Notes: generated by a model not told the origin, from the sequence alone. Positions 8,222 through 17,327 are shown, counted from the stretch's first letter. The stretch: 64,000 nucleotides of DNA from C-114 sp963719285 (GCA_963719285.1 CAVRBO010000001.1:124001-188000); one strand, 5' to 3'. Numbers and translations: made by a program.

Positions 8222-10285
8222 GCCCGCACGATGCCCGAGAGCAGGATCCCGGCCACCAGCAGCGCCCCGAAGGTCATGTGCAGGCGGGCCGTCTGGAGGT
8301 CGATCATCGCGATCGCCCGGGTCTGGCCGGTCGCCCCGAGCTCGGCCGACCGGATGACCTGGGCGAGGAACGGCAGCGACAGGATCGCGATCAGCGTGGC
8401 GGGTGGCAGGAGCCGCGCGGCGACGGCCAGGCCCAGCGCCATGTACGCGCCCAGGACGAGTGCGACGTACAGGTAGTGGGCGTACTCCTTGCCGATGTTG
8501 CCCGACAGCGTCCGGATGCCGGCCCTCGTGTCCTCGCCGATGTCGCGCCACTCGTTGCCGTCGAGGATCGCGGTGACGAGCAGGCCGATCGGGATCGACA
8601 CGACGAGCGCCTGGACCGACCACGCGCCGGTCACCGCGAAGTACGACCCCTCGACCATGAGCGGGCCCATGAGCAGGAAGACGAGCGGGAACGCCGAGCG
8701 CCCGGTACTTGTAGGCGAACGGCGGGGCCGTATAGAAGTAGCCGCCGAGGACGCCCAGGACCCCGAGGCCCACGATCGCCGGACCTCGCAACGCGATGAG
8801 ATACACCCCGACGACGACCGCCAGCACGAAGGCGGCGAACGCGACGACGAAGGCCGACCGCTCGGTGAGGCGGCCCTTGACGATGGCGTGGCTCGCCCGA
8901 GGGCTGGCGATCGTGTCGATGCCCTTCCGGACGTCGTAGATCTCGTTGACGACGTTGGTGCCCGAGTGGAGCAGCACGCCGCCGACCAGTGCCGCGAGGA
9001 ACGGCAGCCACGTGAACTGCCGGTCCACGGCGGCGAGCGCGCCGCCGGCGACGACCGGTACGACCGAGGCCGTGTAGGCGAACGGCCGGAGGATCTCCCA
9101 GACGCCGCCCGCCCGGCGCCGGAGCAGGCCGCCCAGGCCGAGGCGCCGATCGTCGGCCAGGGCGTCGACGGGACCGGACCCGCCACCGACGAGCTCCGGT
9201 GCGGCCTCGTCCGGTGCCACCGCACTGGACGGAGCCGGCATCGCCGCGTACATCGCGGCGGCCGCCATCAGCTCCTCGATCTGGCGATCCTCCTGGACGA
9301 CCGGCTGGAGGAGGGGCAGCCCGAGACCCGCCCGGGTGTGGAACGCCATCGCCTTGGCCGCGACGTCCTCGCGGGTCCCGCACAGCATGAACGCGTCGAG
9401 CAGCTCGTCGGGGATGAGGTTGCCGGCCGTGGTGTAGTCCTCGGCCCGCCAGGCGGTCGCGATCCGGTCGCGCAGGTCGGCCTCGAAGCCGGCCCGGGCC
9501 AGCGACACGTCGGACAGCACCGACATCATGTAGATCACGAACGGCTCGCGCTTGGCCCGGTTGAGCGCCTCGCGCCGGGTCGCGTCGACGAGCGAGAGCA
9601 GGTACCCGGCGGTCTCGAGCGCGCCCGGGTCGCGGCGGGCCTCCGTGGCGGACTCGCGCAGGCGCTCCAGGATCCCGGTCAGGCTGGGGATGGATTCGGC
9701 CGGACGGGCGAGGTAGCCATCGGCCTTCTGGCCGGCCAGGGCCACGAACTCCTTGCGGTACGCGGCGATGACGATCGGGATGCGGTGTGCCGGGGGGAAC
9801 ATCGGCTGGATGGGCGGCAGGCCGGGCGTCGCGGACGGCAGTCGCTCGCCGGCCCACAGCGCCCGGATCTGATCGATCGCGTTCGAGACGCCCTCGACCG
9901 CCGAGACCGGGTCGTACGGGATGCCCATCTGCTTGAGCCGCAGCGGCAGCCCGGTACCCATGCCCATGACGATCCGGCCGGGGAGCATCTCGTCGAGGGC
10001 GGACCCGGTCATCGCCAGCACGACCGGGTGACGGGTGAACGGATTGACGGCGCCGAGGGCCACCCGGAAGCCGGCCTCGCCCTCCACGAGGCTTCGCTCG
10101 CCGTCCTGGCCGATGGCCGACGCGATCGCCGAGCAGAAGCTCACCGCGTCGCGCTCGTAGTAGGAGTCGTGGACCCAGACCGAATCGAGGCCGGCGTCGC
10201 GGGCGCGTCGGCTCCAGTCGATGACGTCTTCGATGTCGCCCCGGGCGGCGAGTCCGAGACCGACCGGTCGAGCCAGGGTGCTCAT
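8218..10285 (-). pseudogene. LLM-class flavin/F420-dependent oxidoreductase fused to UbiA prenyltransferase, frameshifted
   Basis: The first 345 or so residues form a luciferase-like (LLM) TIM-barrel oxidoreductase: GLGLAARGDIEDVIDWSRRA at the start, PGRIVMGMGTG in the middle. An Ala/Pro-rich linker with no stop codon leads to a MenA/UbiA-type membrane prenyltransferase: NEIYDVRKGID (first Asp-rich motif) and DGNEWRDIGEDTRAG (second). Reading changes frame at 8687-8689, where GGG on the plus strand gives one base too many; removing one G restores GVPLVFLLMGPLM. Without correction the protein lacks the second Asp motif. A good AAGGAG site precedes ATG 10285. The prenyltransferase half would act on a quinone head group such as dihydroxynaphthoate. 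The stop overlaps the CPBP gene start. Real decay and assembly error cannot be separated here. Confidence 0.8.
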
Positions 10286-10401
10286 GGTGGCGGCGCTCCT
10301 TGCGCGCTTCGTGGTGGACCCATGATAGCGACTCCCGACGTCACTTGCTCATTCGCGCTAGCACGTTTCCCGGATGGCGTGACCGGCGAGCGACGCGACG
10401 C

Positions 10402-10407
10402 TATCGT
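10402..10407 (+). promoter_or_regulatory. Leaderless -10 box (TATCGT) before the 10414 gene
   Basis: TATCGT is followed by six bases and ATG 10414, so the transcript probably begins at the start codon. It lies in the 128-base region between this gene and the divergent LLM gene. Confidence 0.5.
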
Positions 10408-10413
10408 GCCTCG

Positions 10414-11052
10414 ATGACGCCCGACGGAGAGCTCGAGATCGACTGGTCGACGACGGATCCGCCGGCGCTCGCCGCGCGCCTGCGGGCCGCCGGGTTCGGG
10501 TTCGACGTCGACCGCGTCCTGCGCCTCCCGAGCGCGACGATCCGTGTCCGACGGGGAACGGCTCCCGCCGATCGGCTCGAGGTGGTCGAGGCGCCCTACT
10601 CGGGCACGACGAGCGCTCCAGTCGCTACCGGGACCGATCCCGGCGCCATCCAGGACGTCGTGGCGATCGGTTGGGCCACCGTCGACCGGGAGCGGTTCCT
10701 CGCCGACGCTCCCGGTGGGCCGAACGTGGATCTCCCCCGGGACACCCACCTGGGTGCGTTCGCCGTCCGGCACGGGGCCGCCGGACCGGGGCCGCAGGTC
10801 CTCGTCCTCGAGCCGTACACGGAGGGTCGCCTGGTGGCCTCGCTCGTCCGATCCGACGAGGGCCCGGCGGCCGTGTACGTCGCGGCGCAGCGGGGCCTCA
10901 GGGCCTTCGTCGCGGCCGCCCGCCGGCGAGGTACGCCGGTCTCGGGCATCCGGACGGGTCCACTCGGACCGTCCGTCATCCTCCTCGACGGTCCGCCGTG
11001 GGGCCCGCACCTGCTCGTCGTCGAGCGCTCCGGCGGTACCATCGAGACATGA
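10414..11052 (+). CDS. Hypothetical protein, possibly glyoxalase/VOC-like
   Basis: 212 residues, cytoplasmic. The sequence starts MTPDGELEIDWSTTDPPALA and ends with a repeated-looking module (AVYVAAQRGLRAFVAAARRRG, then GPSVILLDGPPWGPHLLVVE) that has the beta-alpha-beta rhythm of vicinal-oxygen-chelate proteins. That resemblance is weak and no metal ligands were identified. It overlaps the next gene by ATGA, so it is co-translated with a GNAT acetyltransferase. An in-frame upstream start at 10300 is rejected because a TATCGT box sits six bases before 10414. Confidence 0.6.
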   Translation: MTPDGELEIDWSTTDPPALAARLRAAGFGFDVDRVLRLPSATIRVRRGTAPADRLEVVEAPYSGTTSAPVATGTDPGAIQDVVAIGWATVDRERFLADAPGGPNVDLPRDTHLGAFAVRHGAAGPGPQVLVLEPYTEGRLVASLVRSDEGPAAVYVAAQRGLRAFVAAARRRGTPVSGIRTGPLGPSVILLDGPPWGPHLLVVERSGGTIET

Positions 11053-11489
11053 CCGACCCAGCGGGCTTCACCATGCGCCCGGCGCAGCCGTCGGACGCCG
11101 ATCGGATCGCCTCGCTCTTCACGGACGAGGGGTATCCGGCGGGTCCCTCGGACATCGTCGACCGCCTCGAACGGTTCGCATCGCCCTATTCCACGGTCAG
11201 CGTCGCGGAGGCGAACGGCGAGGTCCTCGGGTTCGTCGCCGTGCACCTCGTCCCCCGGTTCGAGCACAACGACCGGTTCGCCCGGGTCGTGGCCATCGTG
11301 GTCGATGCGGGTGTCCGTGATCGCGGACTCGGTCATCTGCTCATGGGCGAGGCTGAGCGCATCGCCCGCGACGGCGCGGCCGCCTTCATCGAGATCACGG
11401 CCGGCCATCATCGAGCGGAGGCCCGCCAGCTGTACGAATCGCTCGGCTACGACGGTTCGGTGGCGGCGTACCTGCGCAAGCGACTCTGA
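11049..11489 (+). CDS. GNAT family N-acetyltransferase
   Basis: 146-residue acetyl-CoA-dependent acetyltransferase. The GNAT core is clear: FTMRPAQPSDADRIASLF at the N-terminus, a central beta strand ARVVAIVVDAGVRDRGLGHLL holding the acetyl-CoA-binding RxxGxG-like loop (RDRGLG), and the terminal ARQLYESLGYDG motif. The substrate is unknown; small single-domain GNATs modify antibiotics, amines or protein N-termini. ATG 11049 overlaps the preceding stop (ATGA). A short hairpin follows the stop. Confidence 0.85.
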   Translation: MTDPAGFTMRPAQPSDADRIASLFTDEGYPAGPSDIVDRLERFASPYSTVSVAEANGEVLGFVAVHLVPRFEHNDRFARVVAIVVDAGVRDRGLGHLLMGEAERIARDGAAAFIEITAGHHRAEARQLYESLGYDGSVAAYLRKRL

Positions 11490-11506
11490 TCGTCGAGGGC
11501 GACGGT

Positions 11507-11519
11507 CCGTTGGCAACGG
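11507..11519 (+). terminator. Weak hairpin after the GNAT gene
   Basis: CCGTT-GGC-AACGG followed by TTCTTC. The stem is only five base pairs, so this is a weak terminator candidate between the GNAT gene and the ABC pair. Confidence 0.3.
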
Positions 11520-11616
11520 TTCTTCAGGACAAGCGTCCATCGGATGTCCACCCGCGCCCGGCCAGCCTGAGGGCCGTCGGCGCCCCCTGATACCCCAGCA
11601 GCAAGGACCCACGCCC

Positions 11617-12549
11617 ATGACAGTCGTCGCCACCGATACGGTCATCCGCTGCCGTGACGTCCGGAAGACGTATGGCGCCGTGCACGCGGTCGATGGCGTG
11701 ACCTTCGAGGTCGGTCGAGGCGAGATCTTCGGCCTGCTCGGCCCGAACGGCGCCGGGAAGACCACGACCGTCGAGATGCTCGAGGGGCTGCGGTCGCCCG
11801 ATGGTGGCGACCTCGAGGTCCTCGGCATCGATGTGGCCGCTCATCCGGACGCGCTCAAGGAGCGGATCGGGGTCACCCTCCAGACGGCGGAGATGTACCC
11901 GAAGCTCACGGTGGTCGAGGTGCTCGATCTGTTCCGGAGCTTCTATCGGCGTTCGCTGCCGACCGAGCAGCTGATCGACTTCCTCGACCTGGGCGAGCGG
12001 CGCAACGGCCGGACGAAGGAGCTGTCCGGTGGCCAGCGCCAGCGGCTCGCGGTCGCTCTCGCCCTCGTGAACGATCCGGAGGTCGTGTTCCTCGACGAGC
12101 CCACGACCGGGCTGGATCCGGCCGCTCGGCGGTCGCTCTGGGACCTCGTCGAGAAGCTCAAGGAGCAGGGCAAGACGATCCTCCTCACGACCCACTACAT
12201 GGAGGAGGCCGAGGCGCTGTGCGACCGGCTGGCCATCATGGATCACGGCAAGGTCATCGAGATGGGAACGGTCGCCGAGGTCGTCGCTCGCCGGTTCAAG
12301 GAGCGGGCGGTCCAGTTCGACCGGATCGACGGGCTCGCCGACGACAGGCTGGCGGCGATGAGGGCGGTCACGTCGGTCAAGCACGATGACGGCGTCGTCC
12401 TGCTCTACTCGAGCGATGTGCCGGCCACGATCTCCGACGTGCTCGCGGCCACCGATGCCATGGGCATCGAGGCGAACAACCTGACCGTCCGCCGGGCCAC
12501 GCTCGAAGACGTCTTCCTCGACCTGACCGGTCGCGCCCTGCGCGACTGA
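11617..12549 (+). CDS. ABC transporter ATP-binding protein (multidrug/ABC-2 type)
   Basis: ATPase subunit of an exporter, 310 residues. Walker A GPNGAGKTT near residue 40, signature LSGGQRQR, Walker B VVFLDEPTTGLD and the switch His in LTTHYMEEAE are all intact. A C-terminal extension of about 80 residues ends with the TLEDVFLDLTGRALRD motif typical of CcmA/DrrA-like ATPases that pair with ABC-2 permeases. The permease follows 13 bases downstream. AAGGA lies about 11 bases before ATG 11617. Substrate unknown; drugs, lipids or polymers are typical of the family. Confidence 0.92.
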   Translation: MTVVATDTVIRCRDVRKTYGAVHAVDGVTFEVGRGEIFGLLGPNGAGKTTTVEMLEGLRSPDGGDLEVLGIDVAAHPDALKERIGVTLQTAEMYPKLTVVEVLDLFRSFYRRSLPTEQLIDFLDLGERRNGRTKELSGGQRQRLAVALALVNDPEVVFLDEPTTGLDPAARRSLWDLVEKLKEQGKTILLTTHYMEEAEALCDRLAIMDHGKVIEMGTVAEVVARRFKERAVQFDRIDGLADDRLAAMRAVTSVKHDDGVVLLYSSDVPATISDVLAATDAMGIEANNLTVRRATLEDVFLDLTGRALRD

Positions 12550-12562
12550 GGAGACCCGACCG

Positions 12563-13651
12563 ATGCAAGCACTCCTCAGCCTCACCGTCGCCAACATCAA
12601 GAGCTTCGTCCGTGACCGTCAGGCACTGTTCTGGACGCTCGCGTTCCCGCTCATCTTCATCTTCCTGTTCGGGGCGATCTTCTCGGGCGGCTCGAACAAG
12701 ACCAAGATCGGGTGGGCCGACGGCGACGGGACGCCCGCGTCGGCGGCCCTTCGCCAGGTATTCGCCGCCGTGCCGGTCGTCGAGCTGGTCGAGGGGACCA
12801 AGGACGACATGCTGGCCAAGTTCCAGCACGGCGACGTGTCCGGCGTGGTCGTCGTGGACAAGGGCTACGGCGCCGCCGTCGCCGCGGCCGAAGCGGGTGG
12901 GAGCGCACCGGCGCCGGTGACCGTGTACACGGACCCGAGCCAGTCGAGCACGGCCAACATCGTCAAGGGCCTGGTCAGCGGCGTCCTGGCCCAGGCGAAC
13001 CTCGGGACGCGCCCGGTGGCGATCGTGCCCGTCCTCCAGGACCTCAAGACCCAGGATCTCAACGCGGTGAGCTATCTCGTGCCGAGCATCCTCGGGATGT
13101 CACTGATGCAGCTCGGCATCTTCAGCGCGCTGCCGCTCGTGGCCGACCGCCAGAAGCTCATCCTCAAGCGGCTGAGCGCCACGCCGCTGAAGCGGTGGCA
13201 GCTCATCGGCAGCAACATCATCATGCGGCTGATCGTGGGCCTCGCCCAGACGACGATCATCGTGGGCATCGGCGCGGCCGTCTTCGACGTGAAGATCACC
13301 GGCAGCCTCGTAGCCGTGGCCGGCATCGCGCTGCTCGGCGCGGTGGCCTTCATCTCGCTCGGCTACGTCGTCGCCTCGTTCGCCAAGACCGAGGACTCGG
13401 CCAACGGCATGGTGAGCGCGATCCAGTTCCCGCTCATGTTCCTGTCCGGCACGTTCTTCCCGATCGACGTGATGCCGGACGCGCTCAAGGGCGTGGCCCG
13501 ATTCCTGCCCCTGACGTACCTCTCGGATGCGATGCGCCAGGTCATGGTCAACGGCGCGGCGTTCGCGCCCCTGTGGGTCTGTGTCGCGGTGCTCGCCGGC
13601 TGGGCCGTGGTCTGCTTCGGGATCTCCGCCCGCTTCTTCAAATGGCAGTGA
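12563..13651 (+). CDS. ABC-2 type transporter permease
   Basis: Membrane partner of the preceding ATPase, 362 residues. One N-terminal helix (ALFWTLAFPLIFIFLFGAIFSGG in part) is followed by a soluble extracytoplasmic domain of about 140 residues (TVYTDPSQSSTANIVKGLV and neighbours). Five helices follow, including LPLVADRQKLILKRLSATPL and the FLSGTFFPIDVMPDALKGVARFLPLTYL segment diagnostic of ABC-2 permeases. The large loop is of the YhbS/YhaQ exporter type. Two genes, one operon; a GAGGAGACC-like site precedes the ATG. Confidence 0.9.
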   Translation: MQALLSLTVANIKSFVRDRQALFWTLAFPLIFIFLFGAIFSGGSNKTKIGWADGDGTPASAALRQVFAAVPVVELVEGTKDDMLAKFQHGDVSGVVVVDKGYGAAVAAAEAGGSAPAPVTVYTDPSQSSTANIVKGLVSGVLAQANLGTRPVAIVPVLQDLKTQDLNAVSYLVPSILGMSLMQLGIFSALPLVADRQKLILKRLSATPLKRWQLIGSNIIMRLIVGLAQTTIIVGIGAAVFDVKITGSLVAVAGIALLGAVAFISLGYVVASFAKTEDSANGMVSAIQFPLMFLSGTFFPIDVMPDALKGVARFLPLTYLSDAMRQVMVNGAAFAPLWVCVAVLAGWAVVCFGISARFFKWQ

Positions 13652-13674
13652 AGACCGCCTGAGAACGGCCGGCG

Positions 13675-14221
13675 TTACCAGCGCTCCTCGTGGACCAACG
13701 CCGCCAGCGGGCGGCGGCCGCCGGGGCGCGGCGGCGAGGTCATCGCAGCCGGGTCGGCCGGGTAGCCGAACGAGAGCAGGTACTCGCAGTACCGATCGGC
13801 CGGGTAGCCGAGCAGGCGACGGGCGAGATCGTGCTCGTAGACCGTTGCCGGTACGCTGCCGATCCCGATCTCCCATGCGGCGAGCTGCATGTTCGCGGCC
13901 GCCTGGCCCAGGTCGAACAGGATCGACAGGGGCGCGTCCGACCCGTGCGGGTTCGGGGTCACGAGCGCGACCGCCACGGCAGCCCCGGCCACGTGCGACG
14001 CGTATGGCCCGACGGCCGCGAGCTCGCCGAGATGCGCCCGGTCGCGGCAGACGATGAAGTCCCAGCGCTGGCAGGTTCTTGGAGCTCGCCGCGTGTCGCC
14101 CGGCGTCGAGGATCCGGTCGAGGTGCGCCGGGTCGAGCGGCCGGTCGGCGAATCGGCGGATCATCCGCTTCGAGCGGATCGCCTCCCAGGTCGACAGGGT
14201 CGTCGTCGTCCGGTCGGTCAC
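13675..14221 (-). pseudogene. Nitroreductase family protein, frameshifted
   Basis: FMN-dependent NAD(P)H oxidoreductase of about 180 residues. The N-terminus has the FMN-phosphate motif EAIRSKRMIRRFADRPLD. The frame breaks after ASSKNL: at 14070-14071 the plus strand has GG where a single G would restore QRWDFIVCRDRAHLGELA. The C-terminal part then reads ILFDLGQAAANMQLAAWEIGIGS to the TAA at 13675, covering the usual nitroreductase helices. GTG 14221 overlaps the stop of the upstream alpha/beta hydrolase. Either a young pseudogene or a one-base assembly error; the conserved sequence on both sides favours the latter or very recent loss. Confidence 0.8.
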
Positions 14222-15324
14222 TCGTCCGCCTCGAGGCGGACGGGCTCGGCCGATCCGAGGAGCTCGGCGATCGTCCGACCCCGGCCCGGCCGCATCGCGA
14301 CCGCGGCGAACGGCTCCTCCGGCTCCGGGACCCGCACGGCGTCGATGGCCGCCGCGGCAAGGTCCCCCGCGTATCGGGGCTCGAGCGGGCCCTTGAACGC
14401 CAGGGTGAGGAACCGGGCCACGAGCCGCCGGTAGTCCTCGTGCTCGTACAGCCAGGAGTGCTGGCCCTCGGGGATGAGGGCCACCTCGATCGGTCCGCCG
14501 GCCTTCCGACCCGCGGCGACGCGCAGAGCCGCGCCGCGGCGGGCGGCCTGCTCGAGCCGCGCTTCGTGCGCCGGCGGGACGACCGGGTCGAGCGCGCCGT
14601 GGACCAGGAGCAGTGGCCCGGCGTAGCGGGCGACGCCCCGGCTGGCCGAGAGATCGCCCATGGCGTGGCCGCGCGGGCGCAGGTAGACCCTCGTCGTGAG
14701 CTCGGCCAGGGGCGTCGCGAAGGGCTCGGGGATCGGCAGTCGGGCCAGCCGGAACGTCTGGCGGGTGAGCCGGCGCGGGTCCGCCGGAGCGGAGGTGCTC
14801 ACAAGCACGGCGCACCGGTCCCCGGCCGCCGCCGCGGCGAGGATCGCCCCGACGGCGCCCAGCGAGTGGCCGAGGAACCCGCCCGTGGTCACCTCGGGCC
14901 GGGCGAGCAGCGTGTCGAGGGCGGCCAGTGCGTCGTCGCGGAACTCCGCGACGGAGATCGGCAGCGTCTCGGGCGGGTTGTCGCCGTGCCCGCGGACATC
15001 GAACGTGAGCACGTGGAAGCCGGCTGCGTGGAGGACCTGGGCGTTGGGCAGCGTCCGGTCGCGATTCGATTCCCAGCCGTGGACGAGGACGATCCCCGGC
15101 CCCGTGGCGCCATGGCGGGCCGGGATGAACCAGGCCGGCAGCTCGCCGCCGGGGGAGTGGACGACGGTCTCCTCGAACGGGAGGCCGCGGTCGGCCGGGG
15201 TCAGTTCGCCCGGTCGACGGCGCGGCAGGCCGGCTCGCTCGCGATAGACGACGGCGAATCGGTAGGCCAGGGCGGGAGCGGCCAGCAGGGCGGTGACGAT
15301 CCCGGTCCGGCGGATGGAGGGCAT
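14218..15324 (-). CDS. Alpha/beta hydrolase
   Basis: Serine hydrolase of 368 residues with an N-terminal membrane-anchor or signal segment (GIVTALLAAPALAYRFAVVY). The oxyanion motif LVHGWESNRDRT, nucleophile elbow GHSLGA and a late EGQHSW histidine define the fold, with LLVHGALDPVVP carrying the Asp. It resembles peptidase S9/dipeptidyl-type or acyl esterases with N-terminal anchors. ATG 15324 is preferred over 15363: TTGACA lies 17 bases from a TCCCCT box that is six bases before it. The coupled downstream gene is the broken nitroreductase. Confidence 0.85.
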   Translation of the reverse strand: MPSIRRTGIVTALLAAPALAYRFAVVYRERAGLPRRRPGELTPADRGLPFEETVVHSPGGELPAWFIPARHGATGPGIVLVHGWESNRDRTLPNAQVLHAAGFHVLTFDVRGHGDNPPETLPISVAEFRDDALAALDTLLARPEVTTGGFLGHSLGAVGAILAAAAAGDRCAVLVSTSAPADPRRLTRQTFRLARLPIPEPFATPLAELTTRVYLRPRGHAMGDLSASRGVARYAGPLLLVHGALDPVVPPAHEARLEQAARRGAALRVAAGRKAGGPIEVALIPEGQHSWLYEHEDYRRLVARFLTLAFKGPLEPRYAGDLAAAAIDAVRVPEPEEPFAAVAMRPGRGRTIAELLGSAEPVRLEADE

Positions 15325-15399
15325 GCCCGAAGGGGACCGCACGCCGCCCGGTCTGTCAAGCACGCTGCCGCGGCGCAGTGGCGCGGCGCACGGGGCGCG

Positions 15400-15405
15400 T
15401 AGACT
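15400..15405 (+). promoter_or_regulatory. Leaderless -10 box (TAGACT) before the DnaJ-domain gene
   Basis: TAGACT, then seven bases, then ATG 15413. The 88-base region is shared with the divergent hydrolase, whose own TTGACA box lies at 15354-15359 on the other strand. Confidence 0.5.
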
Positions 15406-15412
15406 GGGGGCG

Positions 15413-16204
15413 ATGGCGGACCGCGACCCTCACGCAGTACTCGGTGTCGCGCGTGGCGCAAGCCAGACGCAGATCAAGGCCGCCTGGCGACGCCTCGCCC
15501 GGGAGAACCATCCCGACCTGACCGGCAAGGACCCGGGGTCGCTCCGCGCCGCCACGCGCCGGATGGTCCAGATCAACGCCGCGTACGAGCGACTGCGCGA
15601 GAGCCCGGAAGCCAAGCGCCGCCGGACCGGAGAGCCACGGTCCACCACCCGGACCGAGCCCGAGCCGGCCGACCTCGGCGGGCGCAAGCGGCCGAGTGGA
15701 CCGCCACCACCGAGGCCCACCCGACCCGTGACGGGGCGGCTCGACACGAGTGGCACCTTCCGGGTCCGTAACCGCACGACGACGCCGCGCGGGTCGCGCG
15801 CGCACAGCTCGACCGAGCCGCCCCCGACCCGACCGGCGGCCGAGGATCGTGAACCGCCGCGCGCGTCCGACCCCACCGGTCCGTTGCGCCGGGCGCGGAT
15901 CCACAGGTTTCGGCCCCAGCCGCTGCCCGAGCTGGCGGCCGCCCAGGCGGTCGAGATGGAGTTCGGGAAATTCCGCGGTCACACGCTCGGCGAGATCGCG
16001 GCCTTCGAGCCGTCGTACATCGACTGGATCTCGTCCACGATCAGCCGGGATGCGGACCTCGTGGCCGCCGCCCGTGCCGTCGTCGCGGACCTGGACCGGC
16101 GAGGAGTCGTCCGGCGCCGCCGCGAGACGGAGCGCCAGCAGCGGGACAGTGAGCGCCGGCGCCGGGAGTGGCAGCGGATCTTCGCCGACGGGACCGGCAG
16201 CTGA
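15413..16204 (+). CDS. DnaJ-domain protein with ExoX-like C-terminal domain
   Basis: Residues 1-65 form a J domain (DPHAVLGVARGASQTQIKAA, then the HPD motif in RENHPDL) that would stimulate a DnaK ATPase. A Pro/Thr/Arg-rich disordered linker of about 110 residues follows. Residues about 185-235 (MEFGKFRGHTLGEIAAFEPSYIDWI in part) match the small C-terminal domain of exodeoxyribonuclease X and related proteins, with GKFRG and PSYIDW as key motifs. The tail is a charged Arg/Glu helix. There is no Gly/Phe region or zinc finger, so this is not a canonical DnaJ. The combination suggests a chaperone tether to a nucleic-acid-related partner. Confidence 0.8.
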   Translation: MADRDPHAVLGVARGASQTQIKAAWRRLARENHPDLTGKDPGSLRAATRRMVQINAAYERLRESPEAKRRRTGEPRSTTRTEPEPADLGGRKRPSGPPPPRPTRPVTGRLDTSGTFRVRNRTTTPRGSRAHSSTEPPPTRPAAEDREPPRASDPTGPLRRARIHRFRPQPLPELAAAQAVEMEFGKFRGHTLGEIAAFEPSYIDWISSTISRDADLVAAARAVVADLDRRGVVRRRRETERQQRDSERRRREWQRIFADGTGS

Positions 16205-16641
16205 GCGGTCCGAAAACGGCCCCGGACGCCACGATCGCCCCCCGATAAAGCCGGGAGGCGATCAGATGAAGGCGGTATATCAGTCCTGCCGTCCCACGAT
16301 CCGGGCCTGCTGGCCGATGATGCTGTTACTCGGCTCGTGATCGAGATCCGGATGCTGGCCCCCGACCGCCCGAGTGGTCCTCCCGAGCAGGCCGCCTGTC
16401 CATATCTCGATCCGTGACCGACGCCCCAGGGAGTTCCCGGTCTGTCGTGTTACGGCATGGCCTACGTTACGACGGAGCCCGGATCCTTGGGAATGGCCCC
16501 ATCGGGCCGTTCTTCGGCGGGCGATGGTCGGGCGCACCGACGCACCACGCCGGGACCGCCGTACCAGTTGCTCGCTGGCACCATCCGGCGGCCCACGCTT
16601 CGGGTGCCGCATGGCGGGCCGGTCCCCGCTAGGCTGGGCGC
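16205..16641. other. Non-coding gap with inverted repeats
   Basis: 437 bases without a convincing gene. GATCGCC (16233-16239) pairs with GGCGATC (16257-16263) around a short CCC/GGG inner stem; this may terminate the DnaJ-domain transcript, though no T run follows. GATCGAGAT (16339-16347) pairs with ATCTCGATC (16404-16412), closing a 74-base element. It also contains a direct repeat GTTACG near 16450 and 16468. Open frames through here have no recognisable sequence. A structured RNA or gene remnant are both possible. Confidence 0.45.
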
Positions 16642-17283
16642 GTGCAGGACGTGCTCCGCCGTCGACGGCGGCTCGATCGGAGGGCCGCCGGGCCTCGAGC
16701 GCGCGGGCGCGCGCCCATGATGACCGCCCTCGTCCTGACCCTGCTCGTGGGTGCGTGCGGTCCGGCGGCGGTCTACTCGAGCTTCGATCCATCGAGCCCG
16801 TGCGTCGTGGACGGACGCTTCCCCGGCGCCTATCCGGCTCTCGAAGCGAGGCTGCCGGCGTCGTTCCTGGGGCGCGCGCCGGACGTGGTCGACTCGGGCC
16901 GCAATTGTTCGGCGACCGAGCTCGGGACCCTGGCCGGCCACGGCATCGCCGAGGTCCGATACGCCGGCGCCACCTGGTTCCTGAGTGGCAACGCAGGAGT
17001 CACCCTGGCCCTGTTCACCGGCACCGGCCTGACCGCCGAGTGGCTCGGCGAGTGGTACGAGGCGTCCGCGCGGGCCGCGGGTAACACCCGCGAGATCGAC
17101 CCCACTCGACCCCAGGTCGGTGGCGTGCAGGCCTATCGGCTCGACACGCTCAACGGCGAGTCCGTCCAGACGACGATCGACTGGATGGTCCCGGGCGGCG
17201 ACGCGGTCTACGTGGTCATCGCGGCGGATGCGCCGGTCGCGACGATCGACGCGGCGACTGCCGCCTTCCCGAGCGACCACTGA
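16642..17283 (+). CDS. Putative lipoprotein, unknown function
   Basis: 213 residues from GTG 16642, or 188 from ATG 16717. An Arg-rich n-region, hydrophobic segment MMTALVLTLLVGAC and lipobox Cys indicate export and lipidation. The mature domain (FDPSSPCVVDGRFPGAYPALEARLP onward in part) is repeated small exported sequence with a CSATE Cys that may pair with Cys of SPCVV. No family recognised. GTG 16642 is chosen because TAGGCT (16630-16635) lies six bases upstream, the common leaderless spacing here. Monocistronic by spacing; followed by the mutase gene with its own promoter. Confidence 0.65.
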   Translation: MQDVLRRRRRLDRRAAGPRARGRAPMMTALVLTLLVGACGPAAVYSSFDPSSPCVVDGRFPGAYPALEARLPASFLGRAPDVVDSGRNCSATELGTLAGHGIAEVRYAGATWFLSGNAGVTLALFTGTGLTAEWLGEWYEASARAAGNTREIDPTRPQVGGVQAYRLDTLNGESVQTTIDWMVPGGDAVYVVIAADAPVATIDAATAAFPSDH

Positions 17284-17327
17284 CGGCCGGTGGCCGGCGC
17301 CGCTCCGGCGTGCCCGGCGCCCGGTGC

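Noticed and set aside
7550..10285. One uninterrupted 911-codon frame joining LLM, UbiA and CPBP sequences
   Set aside because: The middle part is UbiA read in the wrong frame after the 8687-8689 insertion; the CPBP gene has its own GTG start at 8221.
16339..16412. 74-base element as a tRNA
   Set aside because: Length and closing stem are tRNA-like, but there is no T-loop TTC, no D arm and no normal anticodon arm.
16374..17084. Plus-strand open frame across the gap and lipoprotein gene
   Set aside because: Arg/Ser/Gly shadow frame; the lipoprotein frame has a signal peptide and lipobox.
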